64,000 nt of DNA from Paracoccus shanxieyensis. GTDB lineage: Bacteria > Pseudomonadota > Alphaproteobacteria > Rhodobacterales > Rhodobacteraceae. Numbering within the stretch: position 1 is the stretch's first letter; the number at the start of each line of letters is the position of its first letter. The translations under genes were made by a program, and so were the position numbers. The stretch is from positions 174,426 through 238,425 of the forward strand of contig NZ_WMII01000005.1 in NCBI RefSeq assembly GCF_009711265.1, read 5' to 3'. The notes beneath the pieces are model-generated. The model saw nothing but the letters and a program-made list of their open reading frames with translations, was not told the origin of the DNA and searched no databases. Positions 35,836-45,928 of this stretch are shown piece after piece.

Positions 35836-38007
35836 CTAGAACTTCGCCCGCAGGGTGATCTCGGCCGTGCGGGCCTCGCCATAGACCACGGTGTCGGAAA
35901 AGCCGGTGGTCGAGTAGTATTTCTTGTCGAAGACGTTGTTCACGCTCATCGACAGTTCGGTACGCGCGTCGATCTGATACGAGGTGTTCAGGTCGAAGAC
36001 GGTATATGAGCCCTGATGCACATTCGGCTGTTCGACATTCGAGGTGAAATCCATGCTGTCGGTATCGCTTTGCCAGCGCAGCGCGCCGCCGATGGTCAGC
36101 TTGTCGTCCAGAAGGTTCGGCACGCGGTAATCCGTGGCCAGCTTCAGCGTATGCTTGGGCTGATCGACGTAAAGCGGGTTGCCGTCGCGGTCCTCGGATT
36201 CGCGATAGGTATAGCCGCCCGACACATTCCAGCGGTCGTTGATCGCGCCGGCCAGCTCAAGCTCGAAGCCGCGCGTGGCCGTGCCGTCGATGCTGGTATA
36301 AACGCTGCGGTTTTCCTCGGGGATCCAGTACAGATATTGCGCGACATCTTTCTGATCGGTCTGGAACACCGCCGCCGAGGCCTGCAGCGCGCCATCCATC
36401 AGGTCGGCCTTCAGGCCCAGCTCGTAGTTCCAGCCATAGGTCGGATCAAGATATTGCCGGTTCACATCCTGGGACAGCGTCGGCTTGTAGATGCTGGCGA
36501 CGCTGCCATAGGCGGTATAGGTCGGGGTGATGTCATAGGTGAAACCGACATAGGGCGTCACCTCGCCGGAAAACCTGTAAGAGGCGGAATTCGTCGTGCC
36601 GTCGCCGGTCGCGCCGTCCCACCAGTTGACCCGCGCGCCCGCCAGAATGTGCAGCTGTTCGGTGACGCCGAACCGGCCCGTGGCATAGATCGCATATTGC
36701 TTGGCTTCGCTCGCATCGGTGTAGGTGGCCGTATCCGACAGCACCGGCGCGGGCATGTCGTTCAGGCGATAGATGTTGACCGGCTGCGTCGCCCCCGCGC
36801 CATAGCCGAAATACTTGCCTTCGCCCTTGGAATACATCGCGCCCAGCACGAATTGATGGTCGCGCCCGAAGGCCTGAAAATCGCCGTTCAGAATGGCGTT
36901 CAGGTTGTTCTGCTTGTAGCCGCCGTCATAGCGCGTGCCGTAACCGCTGAGCCCGTCGCCCGTGATGCGGTCGGGCGTGCCGTAAAGCCATGCCAGCGTC
37001 GCGTCCATGTCGTTCTTGACATGGGTATAGACCAGACGCCCGGTCCAGCCGTTCTGGAACACATGCTCCAGTGAGGCATAGAACTCGGTCCGCTTGGTGT
37101 TGACATAGGTCCAGTCCTGCCCGGTGCTGGCGCCTTTATCCCAGTCGATCAGACCGCCATCGGTGAAGAACGGCTGCAACCCGCCCCATGTCACGCCATC
37201 GGCATTGGTTTTCTGATAGCTGAGCCCGGTGCTGAGAATGGTGCTGTCGGTCAGATCGGCCTCGAGCGCGCCAAACAGCACATATTTGTCCTTGTGATAG
37301 CCATCAAGGATGCCGTCGCGGCTGTCCACCACGCCCACCAGCCGGCCGCGGATCGTGCCGCTGTCGTTCAGCGGCCCCGAGATGTCGGATTCGACCCGCC
37401 CGCCTTTGGGATAGGCCAGCGACACGGCGGCCTCGCTGCGGAAGTCCTGCGTCGGGCGCTTGCGCACGAAGTTGATCGAGGCGCCCGGCTCACCCGCGCC
37501 CTGCATCAGGCCGGTCGCGCCGCGCACGATCTCGACATGATCGTAAAGCGCCATGTCGGGATTGTTGTCGCCGAATTGCCAGACGCCATCGCGCGGGATC
37601 GGCACGCCGTCATATTGATAGGCGTCGATGGGAAAGCCGCGCGAATAATAGTTGGTCCGGTCGCTTTCATAGGCCTGCACGGTGATGCCCGTCGCGGCCT
37701 CAAGCGTTTCCGAGATCGTGGTGATATTGCGGTCCTGCATCTGCTGATGCGTGATGACGCTGGTCGATTGCGGCGTTTCCTTCTGGCTGAGGACCAGCCC
37801 CGTGGCCGAGCGCATCCATTCGGTGGTCCAGCTGTTGCTGTCCTCGGTCGTGGTGGCGGGGGCGGCGGTGATGACGACCTCATCCAGAACCGTGGTCCGG
37901 GCGGGGTCGGCGTCCTGTGCGCTGGCGGAATTGGCCAGCACGGTCAGAACGCCCGCGCAAAGCGCCGTGCTTCGATAAAGTCCGGGGAAGGGGATTACTG
38001 GATACAT
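35836..38007 (-). CDS. TonB-dependent siderophore receptor (FhuE-like), copy 1
   Basis: 723 residues from ATG 38007. Signal peptide ends near ASAQ; a TonB box-like stretch (TVLDEVVITA) follows, then the plug domain (KETPQSTSVITHQQMQDR; YYSRGFPIDAYQYDGVPI) and a 22-strand barrel ending in a terminal aromatic/Phe residue (ITLRAKF). The plug closely resembles the coprogen/rhodotorulate/pyoverdine receptor branch (FhuE/FpvB). Outer-membrane ferric siderophore uptake. It is last in a macA-macB-receptor unit with a 162-nt gap that folds into nested hairpins. Siderophore identity unknown. Confidence 0.92.
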   Translation of the reverse strand: MYPVIPFPGLYRSTALCAGVLTVLANSASAQDADPARTTVLDEVVITAAPATTTEDSNSWTTEWMRSATGLVLSQKETPQSTSVITHQQMQDRNITTISETLEAATGITVQAYESDRTNYYSRGFPIDAYQYDGVPIPRDGVWQFGDNNPDMALYDHVEIVRGATGLMQGAGEPGASINFVRKRPTQDFRSEAAVSLAYPKGGRVESDISGPLNDSGTIRGRLVGVVDSRDGILDGYHKDKYVLFGALEADLTDSTILSTGLSYQKTNADGVTWGGLQPFFTDGGLIDWDKGASTGQDWTYVNTKRTEFYASLEHVFQNGWTGRLVYTHVKNDMDATLAWLYGTPDRITGDGLSGYGTRYDGGYKQNNLNAILNGDFQAFGRDHQFVLGAMYSKGEGKYFGYGAGATQPVNIYRLNDMPAPVLSDTATYTDASEAKQYAIYATGRFGVTEQLHILAGARVNWWDGATGDGTTNSASYRFSGEVTPYVGFTYDITPTYTAYGSVASIYKPTLSQDVNRQYLDPTYGWNYELGLKADLMDGALQASAAVFQTDQKDVAQYLYWIPEENRSVYTSIDGTATRGFELELAGAINDRWNVSGGYTYRESEDRDGNPLYVDQPKHTLKLATDYRVPNLLDDKLTIGGALRWQSDTDSMDFTSNVEQPNVHQGSYTVFDLNTSYQIDARTELSMSVNNVFDKKYYSTTGFSDTVVYGEARTAEITLRAKF

Positions 38008-38122
38008 GTGACAGCCTCTTGTGACGGGACAAGGCTGGCGACAGGCTGGCAACTGGACGGGCTATCGCGCCTTTGACCGGCGCGGACAATCGGTCATGTC
38101 GGTTTCATGACAGATAAATCCC

Positions 38123-38158
38123 GCATGTGGCACGGGTGGCACGACGGCCACCACATGC
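38123..38158 (-). repeat. Nested inverted repeats between macB and receptor gene
   Basis: GCATGTGG / CCACATGC (38123-38130, 38151-38158) encloses GGTGGC / GCCACC (38135-38140, 38147-38152, sharing bases with the outer arm). It may attenuate transcription into the receptor gene or serve as an operator. Confidence 0.4.
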
Positions 38159-38169
38159 CGGGGCGGGGA

Positions 38170-40092
38170 TCAGTGACTGCCAAGTGCCACGACCGGATCC
38201 AGCTTGGCCGCGCGCATGGCCGGGATGCAGCCAAAGGCCGCGCCCATCACCAATGCGCCCAGCAAGGCAAGCCCGGCGACGCTGGCCGAAAAGATCACCA
38301 CCATGCCAAAGCCCCATGCAGCAGCGATGCCGATACCCCCGGCCAGCGCCAGCCCGACCAGACCGCCGATGCCCGACAGGACCAGCGCCTCGGTCATGAA
38401 CTGGATGAAGATGTCGCGGGTGCGTGCCCCGGTGGCGGCGCGGATGCCGATCTCGCGGCGGCGTTCGCGCACGGTGATGAACATGATTTTCATCACACCG
38501 ATGCCGCCGACAAAGATCGAAATGGCCGAGATCACGCCCAGCAGCATGTTCTGCGCCTGCCGCGCCTTGGCCGCCTCTTGAAAGGCGGTGGCGGCATCGG
38601 TCAGCCAGAAATCCTCGCGGCCGTGCTGGCGGGTCATGGCGTCGGTGATGTCGGCCACGCTGTCGGCCAAAACGCCCATGTCGCGCAGCGCCACCACGAT
38701 CACCGACAATTCGCCCGGACCATAGATGCGGCTTTCCAGACTGCGCAGCGGCATCACGACCAGATCATCGCGATCCTCGCCATTCTGGTTCAGGCCCTTG
38801 CGCTCCAGCACGCCGCTGATCAGGAAGGGCGCGCTGTTGACCATCAGGAATTCGCCGGTCGGGTCGCGGCCATCGGGAAACAGCCGCCCGGCGATGGTAT
38901 GGCCCAGCAGCAGCACCGGCGCGCCCGCGCGTTCCTCTTGCTCGGTGAAAAAGCTGCCACGCGCCGCACGCCAGCCATGCACGGTCTGAAAATCGCGATC
39001 CGTGCCGATCACGTCGGAATCCGTCGCAAGCCCGCCCGCCTGAATCTGCGCCTGTTCCCACCGCCCCGGCATCACCCCCGAGACATTGGGCAGATCCTTC
39101 AGCATCTGGGCATCGGCCAGCACCAGCGGCGCGCGGGGCATCCGCGTGCCTTCGTCGGAACTGACAACCACCCAATCCGTGCCGATGGACGACGCGCGGG
39201 CGATGAATTCCTCTTGCGAGCCGCGCCCGATGGCCATCATCGCGACGACCGAGGCGACGCCGATCACGATCCCCGAAAGCGTCAGCGCCGTGCGCACCGG
39301 GCTGGCCAGAATGGCGCCAAGCGCCGTGGCCGCTGCTTCGCGCAGGCTGGACCACAGCGGCGGTGCGCCATAGCGGCGCTGCGGCTTTGGCGCGATGTCG
39401 GGTCGTGCGACGCGGCCGCTGTCGCTGTCGATCCGCCCTTCGCTGATGCGGATCGTGCGATGCGCCTGCGCGGCCAGCTGCATGTCATGGGTGATCAGGA
39501 TGACGGTATGGCCCTTGGCCGCCATGTCCGACAGAAGCCGCATCACCTGATGCCCGCTGTCGCGATCCAGCGCCCCCGTCGGCTCATCCGCCAGAATGAC
39601 CGAGCCGCCGTTCATCATCGCCCGCGCGATCGAGACCCGCTGCTGCTGGCCCCCCGACATCTGGCTGGGCCGGGCCTGCAGACGGTGCCCCAGCCCAAGG
39701 CTGCGCAACAGCGATGCTGCGCGGGCGCGGCGGCTGTCGCGGCCCATGCCGGCATGGCTGGCGGGCAATGCGACATTTTCCAAGGCCGACAAGGCCGGGA
39801 TCAGATTGTATTGCTGAAAGACAAAGCCGAACAGCCGGTTGCGCAGCACGGCAAGCTGGTCGCGCGACAGCGACGATACGTCCTGACCCGCCAGATGATA
39901 GCTGCCGCCGCTGGGACGATCCAGCAGCCCAAGAATGTTCATCAAGGTGGATTTCCCCGACCCCGAGGTGCCGACGATGGCGACGAATTCGCCCGCCTCG
40001 ATATCCAGATCGATGCCGCGCAGCACATGCGCGCGGGCCGCGCCTTCGCCAAAGACGCGATGCAGGCCACGGACGCGGATCAGCGCGGTCAT
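38170..40092 (-). CDS. macB: MacB-type ABC transporter (ATPase fused to permease)
   Basis: 640 residues. ATPase at 1-230 with Walker [10 protein letters not shown] (41-49), signature [14 protein letters not shown] and Walker [13 protein letters not shown]. Then a transmembrane helix, a large periplasmic MacB_PCD domain and a C-terminal FtsX domain of three helices. With MacA and an outer-membrane channel such proteins export peptides, macrolides or, as in PvdRT, siderophores. Placement next to two siderophore receptors favours siderophore export or recycling, which is inference. No TolC-like gene is in the window. It overlaps macA by ATGA. Confidence 0.92.
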   Translation of the reverse strand: MTALIRVRGLHRVFGEGAARAHVLRGIDLDIEAGEFVAIVGTSGSGKSTLMNILGLLDRPSGGSYHLAGQDVSSLSRDQLAVLRNRLFGFVFQQYNLIPALSALENVALPASHAGMGRDSRRARAASLLRSLGLGHRLQARPSQMSGGQQQRVSIARAMMNGGSVILADEPTGALDRDSGHQVMRLLSDMAAKGHTVILITHDMQLAAQAHRTIRISEGRIDSDSGRVARPDIAPKPQRRYGAPPLWSSLREAAATALGAILASPVRTALTLSGIVIGVASVVAMMAIGRGSQEEFIARASSIGTDWVVVSSDEGTRMPRAPLVLADAQMLKDLPNVSGVMPGRWEQAQIQAGGLATDSDVIGTDRDFQTVHGWRAARGSFFTEQEERAGAPVLLLGHTIAGRLFPDGRDPTGEFLMVNSAPFLISGVLERKGLNQNGEDRDDLVVMPLRSLESRIYGPGELSVIVVALRDMGVLADSVADITDAMTRQHGREDFWLTDAATAFQEAAKARQAQNMLLGVISAISIFVGGIGVMKIMFITVRERRREIGIRAATGARTRDIFIQFMTEALVLSGIGGLVGLALAGGIGIAAAWGFGMVVIFSASVAGLALLGALVMGAAFGCIPAMRAAKLDPVVALGSH

Positions 40093-41270
40093 GGCACGAT
40101 CCGCAGGGCCGAGGGGGCATCGTCGCGCCGTTCGGCGGTGATGACGGCCTCGCCCTCGGCCAGACCGCTGCGGATTTCGACAAAGGCGCGGGTGCGCATG
40201 CCGGTTTCGGGGCGGCGGCGTTCCGGGATGCCCTTGGCCATGACGCGCAGGCTGCCGTCATCGTCCAGCGCGGCGATGGGAACGGACAGCACATCCGAGG
40301 CGGCTTCGGTCACGAAAAACACCTGCGCCGTCATGCCTGACAGCAGCGCGCCTTCCGGGTTCTGGATGTCGAACAGGGCGCGGTAATTGACGATGGTGGA
40401 TGCCTCCTCGCCGTCTTTCGGGATCGGAGGCGCGGGCAGGATCTGGCGCAGGGTGGCGCGATACTTGCGGTCGGGAAAGCCCAGCGTGCTGAACCAGACC
40501 GGCATCCCCTGTTGCAGATGCACGACATCGGCCTCGGACACGTCGCTTTGCACGGTCATGACCGACAGATCGGCGATGCGCAGGATGATCGGCGTGTCGT
40601 AATTGGCGTTCAGCATCTGGCCTTCGCGCGCCTCGATGGCAACGACCGTCCCGGCCATGGGCGAGGTGATGCGCGAGCGGTCCAGCGTGGCCTGTTCGGC
40701 GCGCAATTCGGCCTGACTGCGGCGCATGGTGGCATCGACGGCATCGCTTTGCGCGCGCAGCACGTCGCGGTCGCGTTCGGCCTGTTCCAGCGTGGACTGG
40801 CTGGCACTGCGACCCAAAAGCGAATTCTGCCGACCGGCCTGACGTTCGGCAAAGGCCAGTTGCGCGCCGATCTCGGCCTTTTGCGCGGCAAGGCGGGACA
40901 GTTCGGCCTGCAAACCTTCGACCTGAGCGGCCTGCACCTCGGCGTCGATGCTGGCCAGCACCTGACCCGCGCGCACGACATCGCCCGGCGCGACATGCAA
41001 CTGCCGCAACTGGCCCGAGACCTGCGCGCCGACATCGACAAAGGAATAGGGCTGGATCCGGCCGCTGGCGGTGACGGCGTTTTCCAGATCGCGCCGGGCG
41101 ACGGGCGCGGTGTCATAGGTCACCGGCGCGGGCCTGCCCCAGATGAACCATGCCGCTGCCACAGCGATCAGCAGCACGGGCAGCATCAGGGCGATGCGCA
41201 ATACCGGGCGGCGGCGCGGTCGGTCGTCATCATCGGGCAAAAGATCGGCAGGTGCGGTCGCGTCCATCAT
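40089..41270 (-). CDS. macA: MacA-type periplasmic adaptor subunit
   Basis: 393 residues. One N-terminal membrane helix (about 25-45, ending FIWGRPAPV), then the membrane-fusion-protein layout: lipoyl halves ([21 protein letters not shown] and [16 protein letters not shown]), a coiled-coil hairpin rich in Gln/Ala/Arg (about 105-190) and a beta-barrel domain. Links MacB to an outer-membrane channel. First gene of the macA-macB-receptor unit. Symbol given on family architecture; PvdR-like function in siderophore traffic is possible. Confidence 0.9.
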   Translation of the reverse strand: MMDATAPADLLPDDDDRPRRRPVLRIALMLPVLLIAVAAAWFIWGRPAPVTYDTAPVARRDLENAVTASGRIQPYSFVDVGAQVSGQLRQLHVAPGDVVRAGQVLASIDAEVQAAQVEGLQAELSRLAAQKAEIGAQLAFAERQAGRQNSLLGRSASQSTLEQAERDRDVLRAQSDAVDATMRRSQAELRAEQATLDRSRITSPMAGTVVAIEAREGQMLNANYDTPIILRIADLSVMTVQSDVSEADVVHLQQGMPVWFSTLGFPDRKYRATLRQILPAPPIPKDGEEASTIVNYRALFDIQNPEGALLSGMTAQVFFVTEAASDVLSVPIAALDDDGSLRVMAKGIPERRRPETGMRTRAFVEIRSGLAEGEAVITAERRDDAPSALRIVP

Positions 41271-42026
41271 GGGTCCGGTCGTTGGATGGCCCGCGCAGCC
41301 ATGCCGGGGGCCAGAGATCTGGAAACGGTTCGGGGATCAGCCGCTGGTGCGTCCCGCGACGGCACAGCCCACAGGGGGGCGGTGAAAGGCAGTCATCGGC
41401 ATGGCGGCAGACCCGGATCAGTTACGGCGTAACCTTGAAGCTCTGGCACGATGCCGGACGGCATTGCTCAGCTTGATCCTCAAGCAGTTTTTGGCGGAAG
41501 GCTGCGCGGGTGGTAACCCGTTCGTGAGCGCTTGGCAATCGGCCCGGCGGCATCCTTTGTCAAAACCCCTTGCGGACGGGCAGGGGCCGCGTGGCTTTGC
41601 GTCTGGACGCGCCCTGCCGATGACGGCAGGTGTCACACCAAGGACACAATCCGATGCTTCTTCATCGCGGCCTCTAGGCAGGGCAGGGCGAAAGCAGCAA
41701 TTTCCGCCCGTCCGCGAAGGCGGGACAGAAAAGCCAGATGCGGATCCTGCGTGAAGCAGAAAGATCCTCCAGCGGAATCATTGATATATCATGAAAACCG
41801 GCTTGGGCGGCGTTTTTCCGGCCGGTTTCTCGCAGGAGAATCGCAATGCAGCCCCGCGCTTGCATCCGACCCTTATTGCTAAGCGGCCCCTGCTTCAGCG
41901 TCTTGGCGCTGCGGGCGATGCCCCTGCAGCGCCGACGCCAGCACGCCACCGGACCTGCCGGCGCGCCCTGAGCGCCCGCGACAGACCAGCCGTGCGGAAA
42001 CCAAGAAAAACAACGGGACAGAAACC
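41271..42026. other. 756-nt intergenic region between divergent macA and receptor 2
   Basis: I see no convincing gene. An open frame at 41401-41754 (117 codons, plus) has no recognisable domain, no clear ribosome site and Arg/Pro-rich low-complexity content. The region holds a 10-bp palindrome TGATATATCA (41782-41791) and an inverted repeat AAACCGGC / GCCGGTTT (41795-41802, 41821-41828). AT-richer sequence around 41755-41795 is the likeliest promoter zone for the receptor. It could contain an iron-responsive site, but nothing matches a Fur box well. Confidence 0.5.
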
Positions 42027-44255
42027 ATGAACAATCGACACCATCTGTCGAGATATACGCTGGGCGTCAGCGCGCTGGCGCTGGCCGTGGCGATGATCGC
42101 GCCGGTCCGCCATGCGTCGGCGCAGGACAGCGCCGCGGCGCAGGTCGTGCTGGATCAGGTGACGCTGAACGCCGATGCCGCGACGACCGAGGGCACCGGC
42201 AGCTATGCCACGCAAAAGGCCAGCATCACCCGCGGCCCCGAGACGCTGAAGGACGTGCCGCAGACCGTCAGCGTGATGACGCAGCAGGTTTTGCAGGATC
42301 AGAACCTGACCACAATGTCGGACGCCATGCGCAAGGCACCGGGCATCGTCGTGACGCAGGGCGAGGGCGGCGAGACCTCGTTCTATGCCCGCGGCTTCCA
42401 GATCAAGAACTATCAGGTCGACGGCTTGGGCACGTCTTACGATTCGACCTATACCCCCGATTTCGAGATGGCGATCTATGACCGTCTGGAAATCCTGCGC
42501 GGTGCCGAGGGGCTGTTCTCCGGCGCAGGCGAACCCGGCGGCACGCTGAACCTTGTGCGCAAAAGGCCCACCGACCAGCTTCGCAGTTCGTTCGCCTCGT
42601 CGGTCGGCAGCTGGAACAATCACCGCGTCGAGGCCGATATCGGCGGCCCGCTGGGGCTGGATGGCCGGCTGCGCGGCCGGATGGTCGGGGTCTGGCAGGA
42701 CCGCGATTTCTTTTACAAGCCGTCCGAGGAGGAAAAGCACGTCCTTTACGGGGTGCTGGAATATGATCTAACGCCCTCGACCCTGCTGACGGGTGGGGTC
42801 GCCTATCAGCATCTGCAGGGCAATCGCTGGCAAAGCGGCCTGCCGACCTATACCGATGGCAGCCAGATCGGCCTGCCGCGCGATGTGGCGCTGACCGTCG
42901 ACTGGGCCCGCCGCAACGAGACGATCCGCGAGACCTATCTGTCGCTGGAGCATGACTTCAACAGCGACTGGCGCCTGAAGGCCAGCGCGATGCGGCAGCG
43001 GTTCGACTATGATTACCTGCGCCTGAACACCAACGGCCCGGTCGATCCGGCGACCGGATCCTTTGGCCAGCCGACAATGTTTTCGGAAAACAATGGCAAC
43101 CATTCGGACGTGGTGGACCTGAACCTGACCGGACGCTTCGACGCCTGGGGCCGGGATTACAATCTGGTCGTGGGTGCGGATTGGCGGCGCAGCTATGGCA
43201 AGCAGATCCGCTATAACGTCTCGCCCAACAGCCTGCCCGGCGATTTCGGCATCGGCGATTTCCCGGGGCTGGTTCTGCCGGAACCCGAGGTCACGACCCG
43301 CGATCACGGCTGGCCCGCCTGGGGGGCCAAGCAGATGGGCATCTATGGCAAGCTGGACATGGAAGTCACCGACCGCCTGAAAGCCACGGTCGGCGGGCGT
43401 TATGGGCGCTATGACTTTTCCACGATCTACGAGTTCTATGACGCAGACGGCAATCTGCTGACGCGCAACACCGATGGCGGGTGGTCGGACACCGGCATCT
43501 TCACGCCCTATGCCGCGCTGTCATACGAACTGACGCCCGACTGGACCGCCTATGGCAGCGTGACCGAGATCTTCAAGCCGCAGGCGAACCTGATCGGCGC
43601 GGGGAACACGCCGCTGGACCCGATCACGGGCCGCAACTACGAACTGGGGATCAAGGGCGAGGTGATGGACGGCGCGCTGAATGTCGCGGCGGCGGTCTAT
43701 CACATCAAACGCAAGGGCGAGGGTTTCCGCGACCCCAGCCTGCCCGATGACGGCAGCCCCTGCTGCTATCTGCCCAGCGGCGAAATCACCAGCCGGGGCA
43801 TCGATCTGGAAGTCTCGGGCGAGGTGCAGCCCGGCTGGCAGATCATGGCGGCCTATTCCTATAACCACAACAAGAACGATGCCGACGGCGTGGCCTATCA
43901 TGAGCTGACGCCCAAACACATGTTCAAGCTGTGGACCGATTACGACCTGACCGGCGCATGGTCGAAATGGACTCTGGGTGGCGGCGTGACCGTGAAAAGT
44001 GCCCAGGCCAACAGCGGCACCTATTGGCTGCGCGTGGACGACCAGTGGACCCGGCCGGAATTCCAGATCCGTCAGGGCGGTTATGCGATCTGGGACGCCC
44101 ATGCCAAATATCGCATCGACGATCAGTGGTCGCTGGATCTGAATGTGAACAACCTGTTCGACAAGACCTATTACTCGACCATCGGCACGCCCGGCGGCGG
44201 CAATTGGTATGGCGAGCCACGCAGCGCCTCGCTGACCCTGCGCGGCACGTTCTGA
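42027..44255 (+). CDS. TonB-dependent siderophore receptor (FhuE-like), copy 2
   Basis: 742 residues. Signal peptide ends near ASAQ (residue 33), then VVLDQVTLNA as probable TonB box, plug domain (GPETLKDVPQTVSVMTQQVL; FYARGFQIKNYQVDGLG) and a beta-barrel ending LTLRGTF with terminal Phe. Same family branch as the receptor at 35836-38007 but clearly diverged, so each may serve a different hydroxamate-type siderophore. Followed 62 nt later by a YncE-like gene, probably in one transcript. Confidence 0.92.
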   Translation: MNNRHHLSRYTLGVSALALAVAMIAPVRHASAQDSAAAQVVLDQVTLNADAATTEGTGSYATQKASITRGPETLKDVPQTVSVMTQQVLQDQNLTTMSDAMRKAPGIVVTQGEGGETSFYARGFQIKNYQVDGLGTSYDSTYTPDFEMAIYDRLEILRGAEGLFSGAGEPGGTLNLVRKRPTDQLRSSFASSVGSWNNHRVEADIGGPLGLDGRLRGRMVGVWQDRDFFYKPSEEEKHVLYGVLEYDLTPSTLLTGGVAYQHLQGNRWQSGLPTYTDGSQIGLPRDVALTVDWARRNETIRETYLSLEHDFNSDWRLKASAMRQRFDYDYLRLNTNGPVDPATGSFGQPTMFSENNGNHSDVVDLNLTGRFDAWGRDYNLVVGADWRRSYGKQIRYNVSPNSLPGDFGIGDFPGLVLPEPEVTTRDHGWPAWGAKQMGIYGKLDMEVTDRLKATVGGRYGRYDFSTIYEFYDADGNLLTRNTDGGWSDTGIFTPYAALSYELTPDWTAYGSVTEIFKPQANLIGAGNTPLDPITGRNYELGIKGEVMDGALNVAAAVYHIKRKGEGFRDPSLPDDGSPCCYLPSGEITSRGIDLEVSGEVQPGWQIMAAYSYNHNKNDADGVAYHELTPKHMFKLWTDYDLTGAWSKWTLGGGVTVKSAQANSGTYWLRVDDQWTRPEFQIRQGGYAIWDAHAKYRIDDQWSLDLNVNNLFDKTYYSTIGTPGGGNWYGEPRSASLTLRGTF

Positions 44256-44317
44256 CACGCTTTGACCCACCGGCAGCGCCGCCATGTCGCTGCTGGCAAT
44301 TTCTGACAGAGGGAACC

Positions 44318-45478
44318 ATGATGATACGCAACACAATTCGCGCCGCCGGCATGATGACTGCACTTGGCTTGTTGATCGGCCCGGCATTCGCGCAGGACAA
44401 TTCAGGGGGCAAGGTGCTGACGCAACCCGCCATCGCGCAGACCGCAATCCGGCAAGACATGATCCCCGGGGTCTATGAGACCGCCGAGGCTGCGGAACTG
44501 GGGGCGCTTTTTGTCGCCTCGACCCCCAGCTTCGATGCGGGCACGCCGGGCTATGTCGACCTGCTGGACCCCGCGGATCTGAGCCCGATCCGCCGGATCG
44601 AACTGCCGCGCCGCGCCTTTGCGCTGGCCATGGACCATCAGCGCGGCAAGCTGTTTGTCGGCAATACGCTGGACGGCTCACTCAGTGTGCTGGATGCCAA
44701 AAGCGGGTTGCTGCTGGAGACGGTGCAGCTGGGCAAACCCGAGGGCGAGGGATTTGAGCATACCCGCATGGTCGAGGTCGATGAGGACAGCGGCCGCGTC
44801 TTCGTCTCCAGCCCCTCCGATGCCGGGACGCTGTGGATCGTCGATACGATGGCGGAGAACGCCGTCACCCGCATCGACGATGCCGGGCTTTGGGCCGCGG
44901 GTCTGGTGCATGATCCGGCATCGGGCCGGGTCTATGTCAGCGGTGGCGGCATCGACGAGGTGCTGATCGTCGACGGCAAGACGGGTGAGCGGGTCGGCAC
45001 GCTGTCGACCGGCGACACGACCGAGGCCAGCAAGGACGGCTCGAAGCATTTCTTCGTCAACCTGTCGCTGGACGCCAAGCGCGGGCGGCTGTTCGCGGCG
45101 GATGCCAACAGCGGTCAGCTTTACGTCTTTGACATCGCCAGCGGCAAGGTCCAGAAGACCGTGCCGATCGGGCTGGGCACGCTGGACGTGCTCTATGCCG
45201 CCGAAACCGACCAGATCTTCGTGACCTATCGTGGCGCGGGTCGGGAAAAGACGGACGGGACCGGCGGCGTCATCGTTCTGTCGGGCGAAGACTACGCACC
45301 TCAGGCCAGCATCCCGCTGCCCGCCCATCCCAACAGCCTGACGCTGGGCGATGGCGGCAAGGCACTGTTCGTTACCGTCAAGGCGCCGATGGAGAAAGAG
45401 CATCCCTTGTATCGCGAAGGCGCCGCCGACAGCGTGCTGCGCTTTGACCTGACCGCATTGGGGAACGCCATCGGCTGA
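44318..45478 (+). CDS. YncE-family exported beta-propeller protein
   Basis: 386 residues. Signal peptide to AFAQ (residue 26), then seven-bladed propeller-type repeats (DHQRGKLFVGNTLDGSLSVLD; HDPASGRVYVSGGGIDEVLIV; DAKRGRLFAADANSGQLYVFD; SLTLGDGGKALFVTVKAP). Periplasmic. Escherichia coli yncE is iron-regulated and sits beside the TonB receptor gene yncD, and the pairing here is the same kind. ATG 44318 follows GAGGGAACC; the ATG at 44321 is an equivalent start. It may help the receptor or bind its ligand; the true role is not known. Confidence 0.85.
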   Translation: MMIRNTIRAAGMMTALGLLIGPAFAQDNSGGKVLTQPAIAQTAIRQDMIPGVYETAEAAELGALFVASTPSFDAGTPGYVDLLDPADLSPIRRIELPRRAFALAMDHQRGKLFVGNTLDGSLSVLDAKSGLLLETVQLGKPEGEGFEHTRMVEVDEDSGRVFVSSPSDAGTLWIVDTMAENAVTRIDDAGLWAAGLVHDPASGRVYVSGGGIDEVLIVDGKTGERVGTLSTGDTTEASKDGSKHFFVNLSLDAKRGRLFAADANSGQLYVFDIASGKVQKTVPIGLGTLDVLYAAETDQIFVTYRGAGREKTDGTGGVIVLSGEDYAPQASIPLPAHPNSLTLGDGGKALFVTVKAPMEKEHPLYREGAADSVLRFDLTALGNAIG

Positions 45479-45491
45479 GCGAGGATATCAA

Positions 45492-45525
45492 CTGCGCGCG
45501 GCCTGAGGGTTGCGCGCAGGTTTTC
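45492..45525 (+). terminator. Terminator after the YncE-like gene
   Basis: 8-bp stem CTGCGCGC / GCGCGCAG with a 12-nt loop, followed by GTTTTC, 13 nt after the stop codon. Confidence 0.75.
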
Positions 45526-45928
45526 GGTTTGCGGGCAAGTGGGCGGTCTGTGGTTGGGGCCTTGTGTTTCAGCGACAAAGACCCTGACCACAGAGGTGCG
45601 AGTCCGCGCCATCTCAATGAAAGCTACATCTGCGCCCTTAGAGGCGCGTGGATGATTGAATAATACGAGTTATGTCAAATTACTGAAATGCGCGGCTCTT
45701 ACGCTCGCTGCGTCCGACAAGGCAGGCGTTCCGGCCAACTTATTACCGGTTCCCGTCAGCGCCAACCACCACCTTGCACCGTGACTGTGGCCCCTGTAAT
45801 CTGTTAACACTGATTAACGTAACTATAAGAAATCGTTAACTATTGATCTTAGTGATCGAAGTGCGACCCTGACGCGCGAATCGCGGGGTCATGAACCCTT
45901 GCCGTGTAATCTCTGGAGTTATTGCTTC
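45526..45928. other. Intergenic region before the fusion gene, AT-rich 3' part
   Basis: No gene recognised in 403 nt. From about 45650 the composition becomes clearly AT-richer than the rest of the window. A cluster of GTTAAC-type hexamers (45803-45808, ATTAACG at 45813-45819, CGTTAAC at 45834-45840) forms direct and inverted repeats about 90-125 nt before the start of the fusion gene and may be a promoter/operator zone. Confidence 0.45.

Noticed and set aside
41401..41754. Possible 117-residue gene in the macA-receptor intergenic region
   Set aside because: No ribosome site, no domain, and Arg/Pro-rich low-complexity content; I describe the region as intergenic.
45590..45620. Short stretch resembling the T-arm of a tRNA (GGTGCGAGTCC)
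   Set aside because: No acceptor, D or anticodon arm could be formed around it and no att-like repeat was found.
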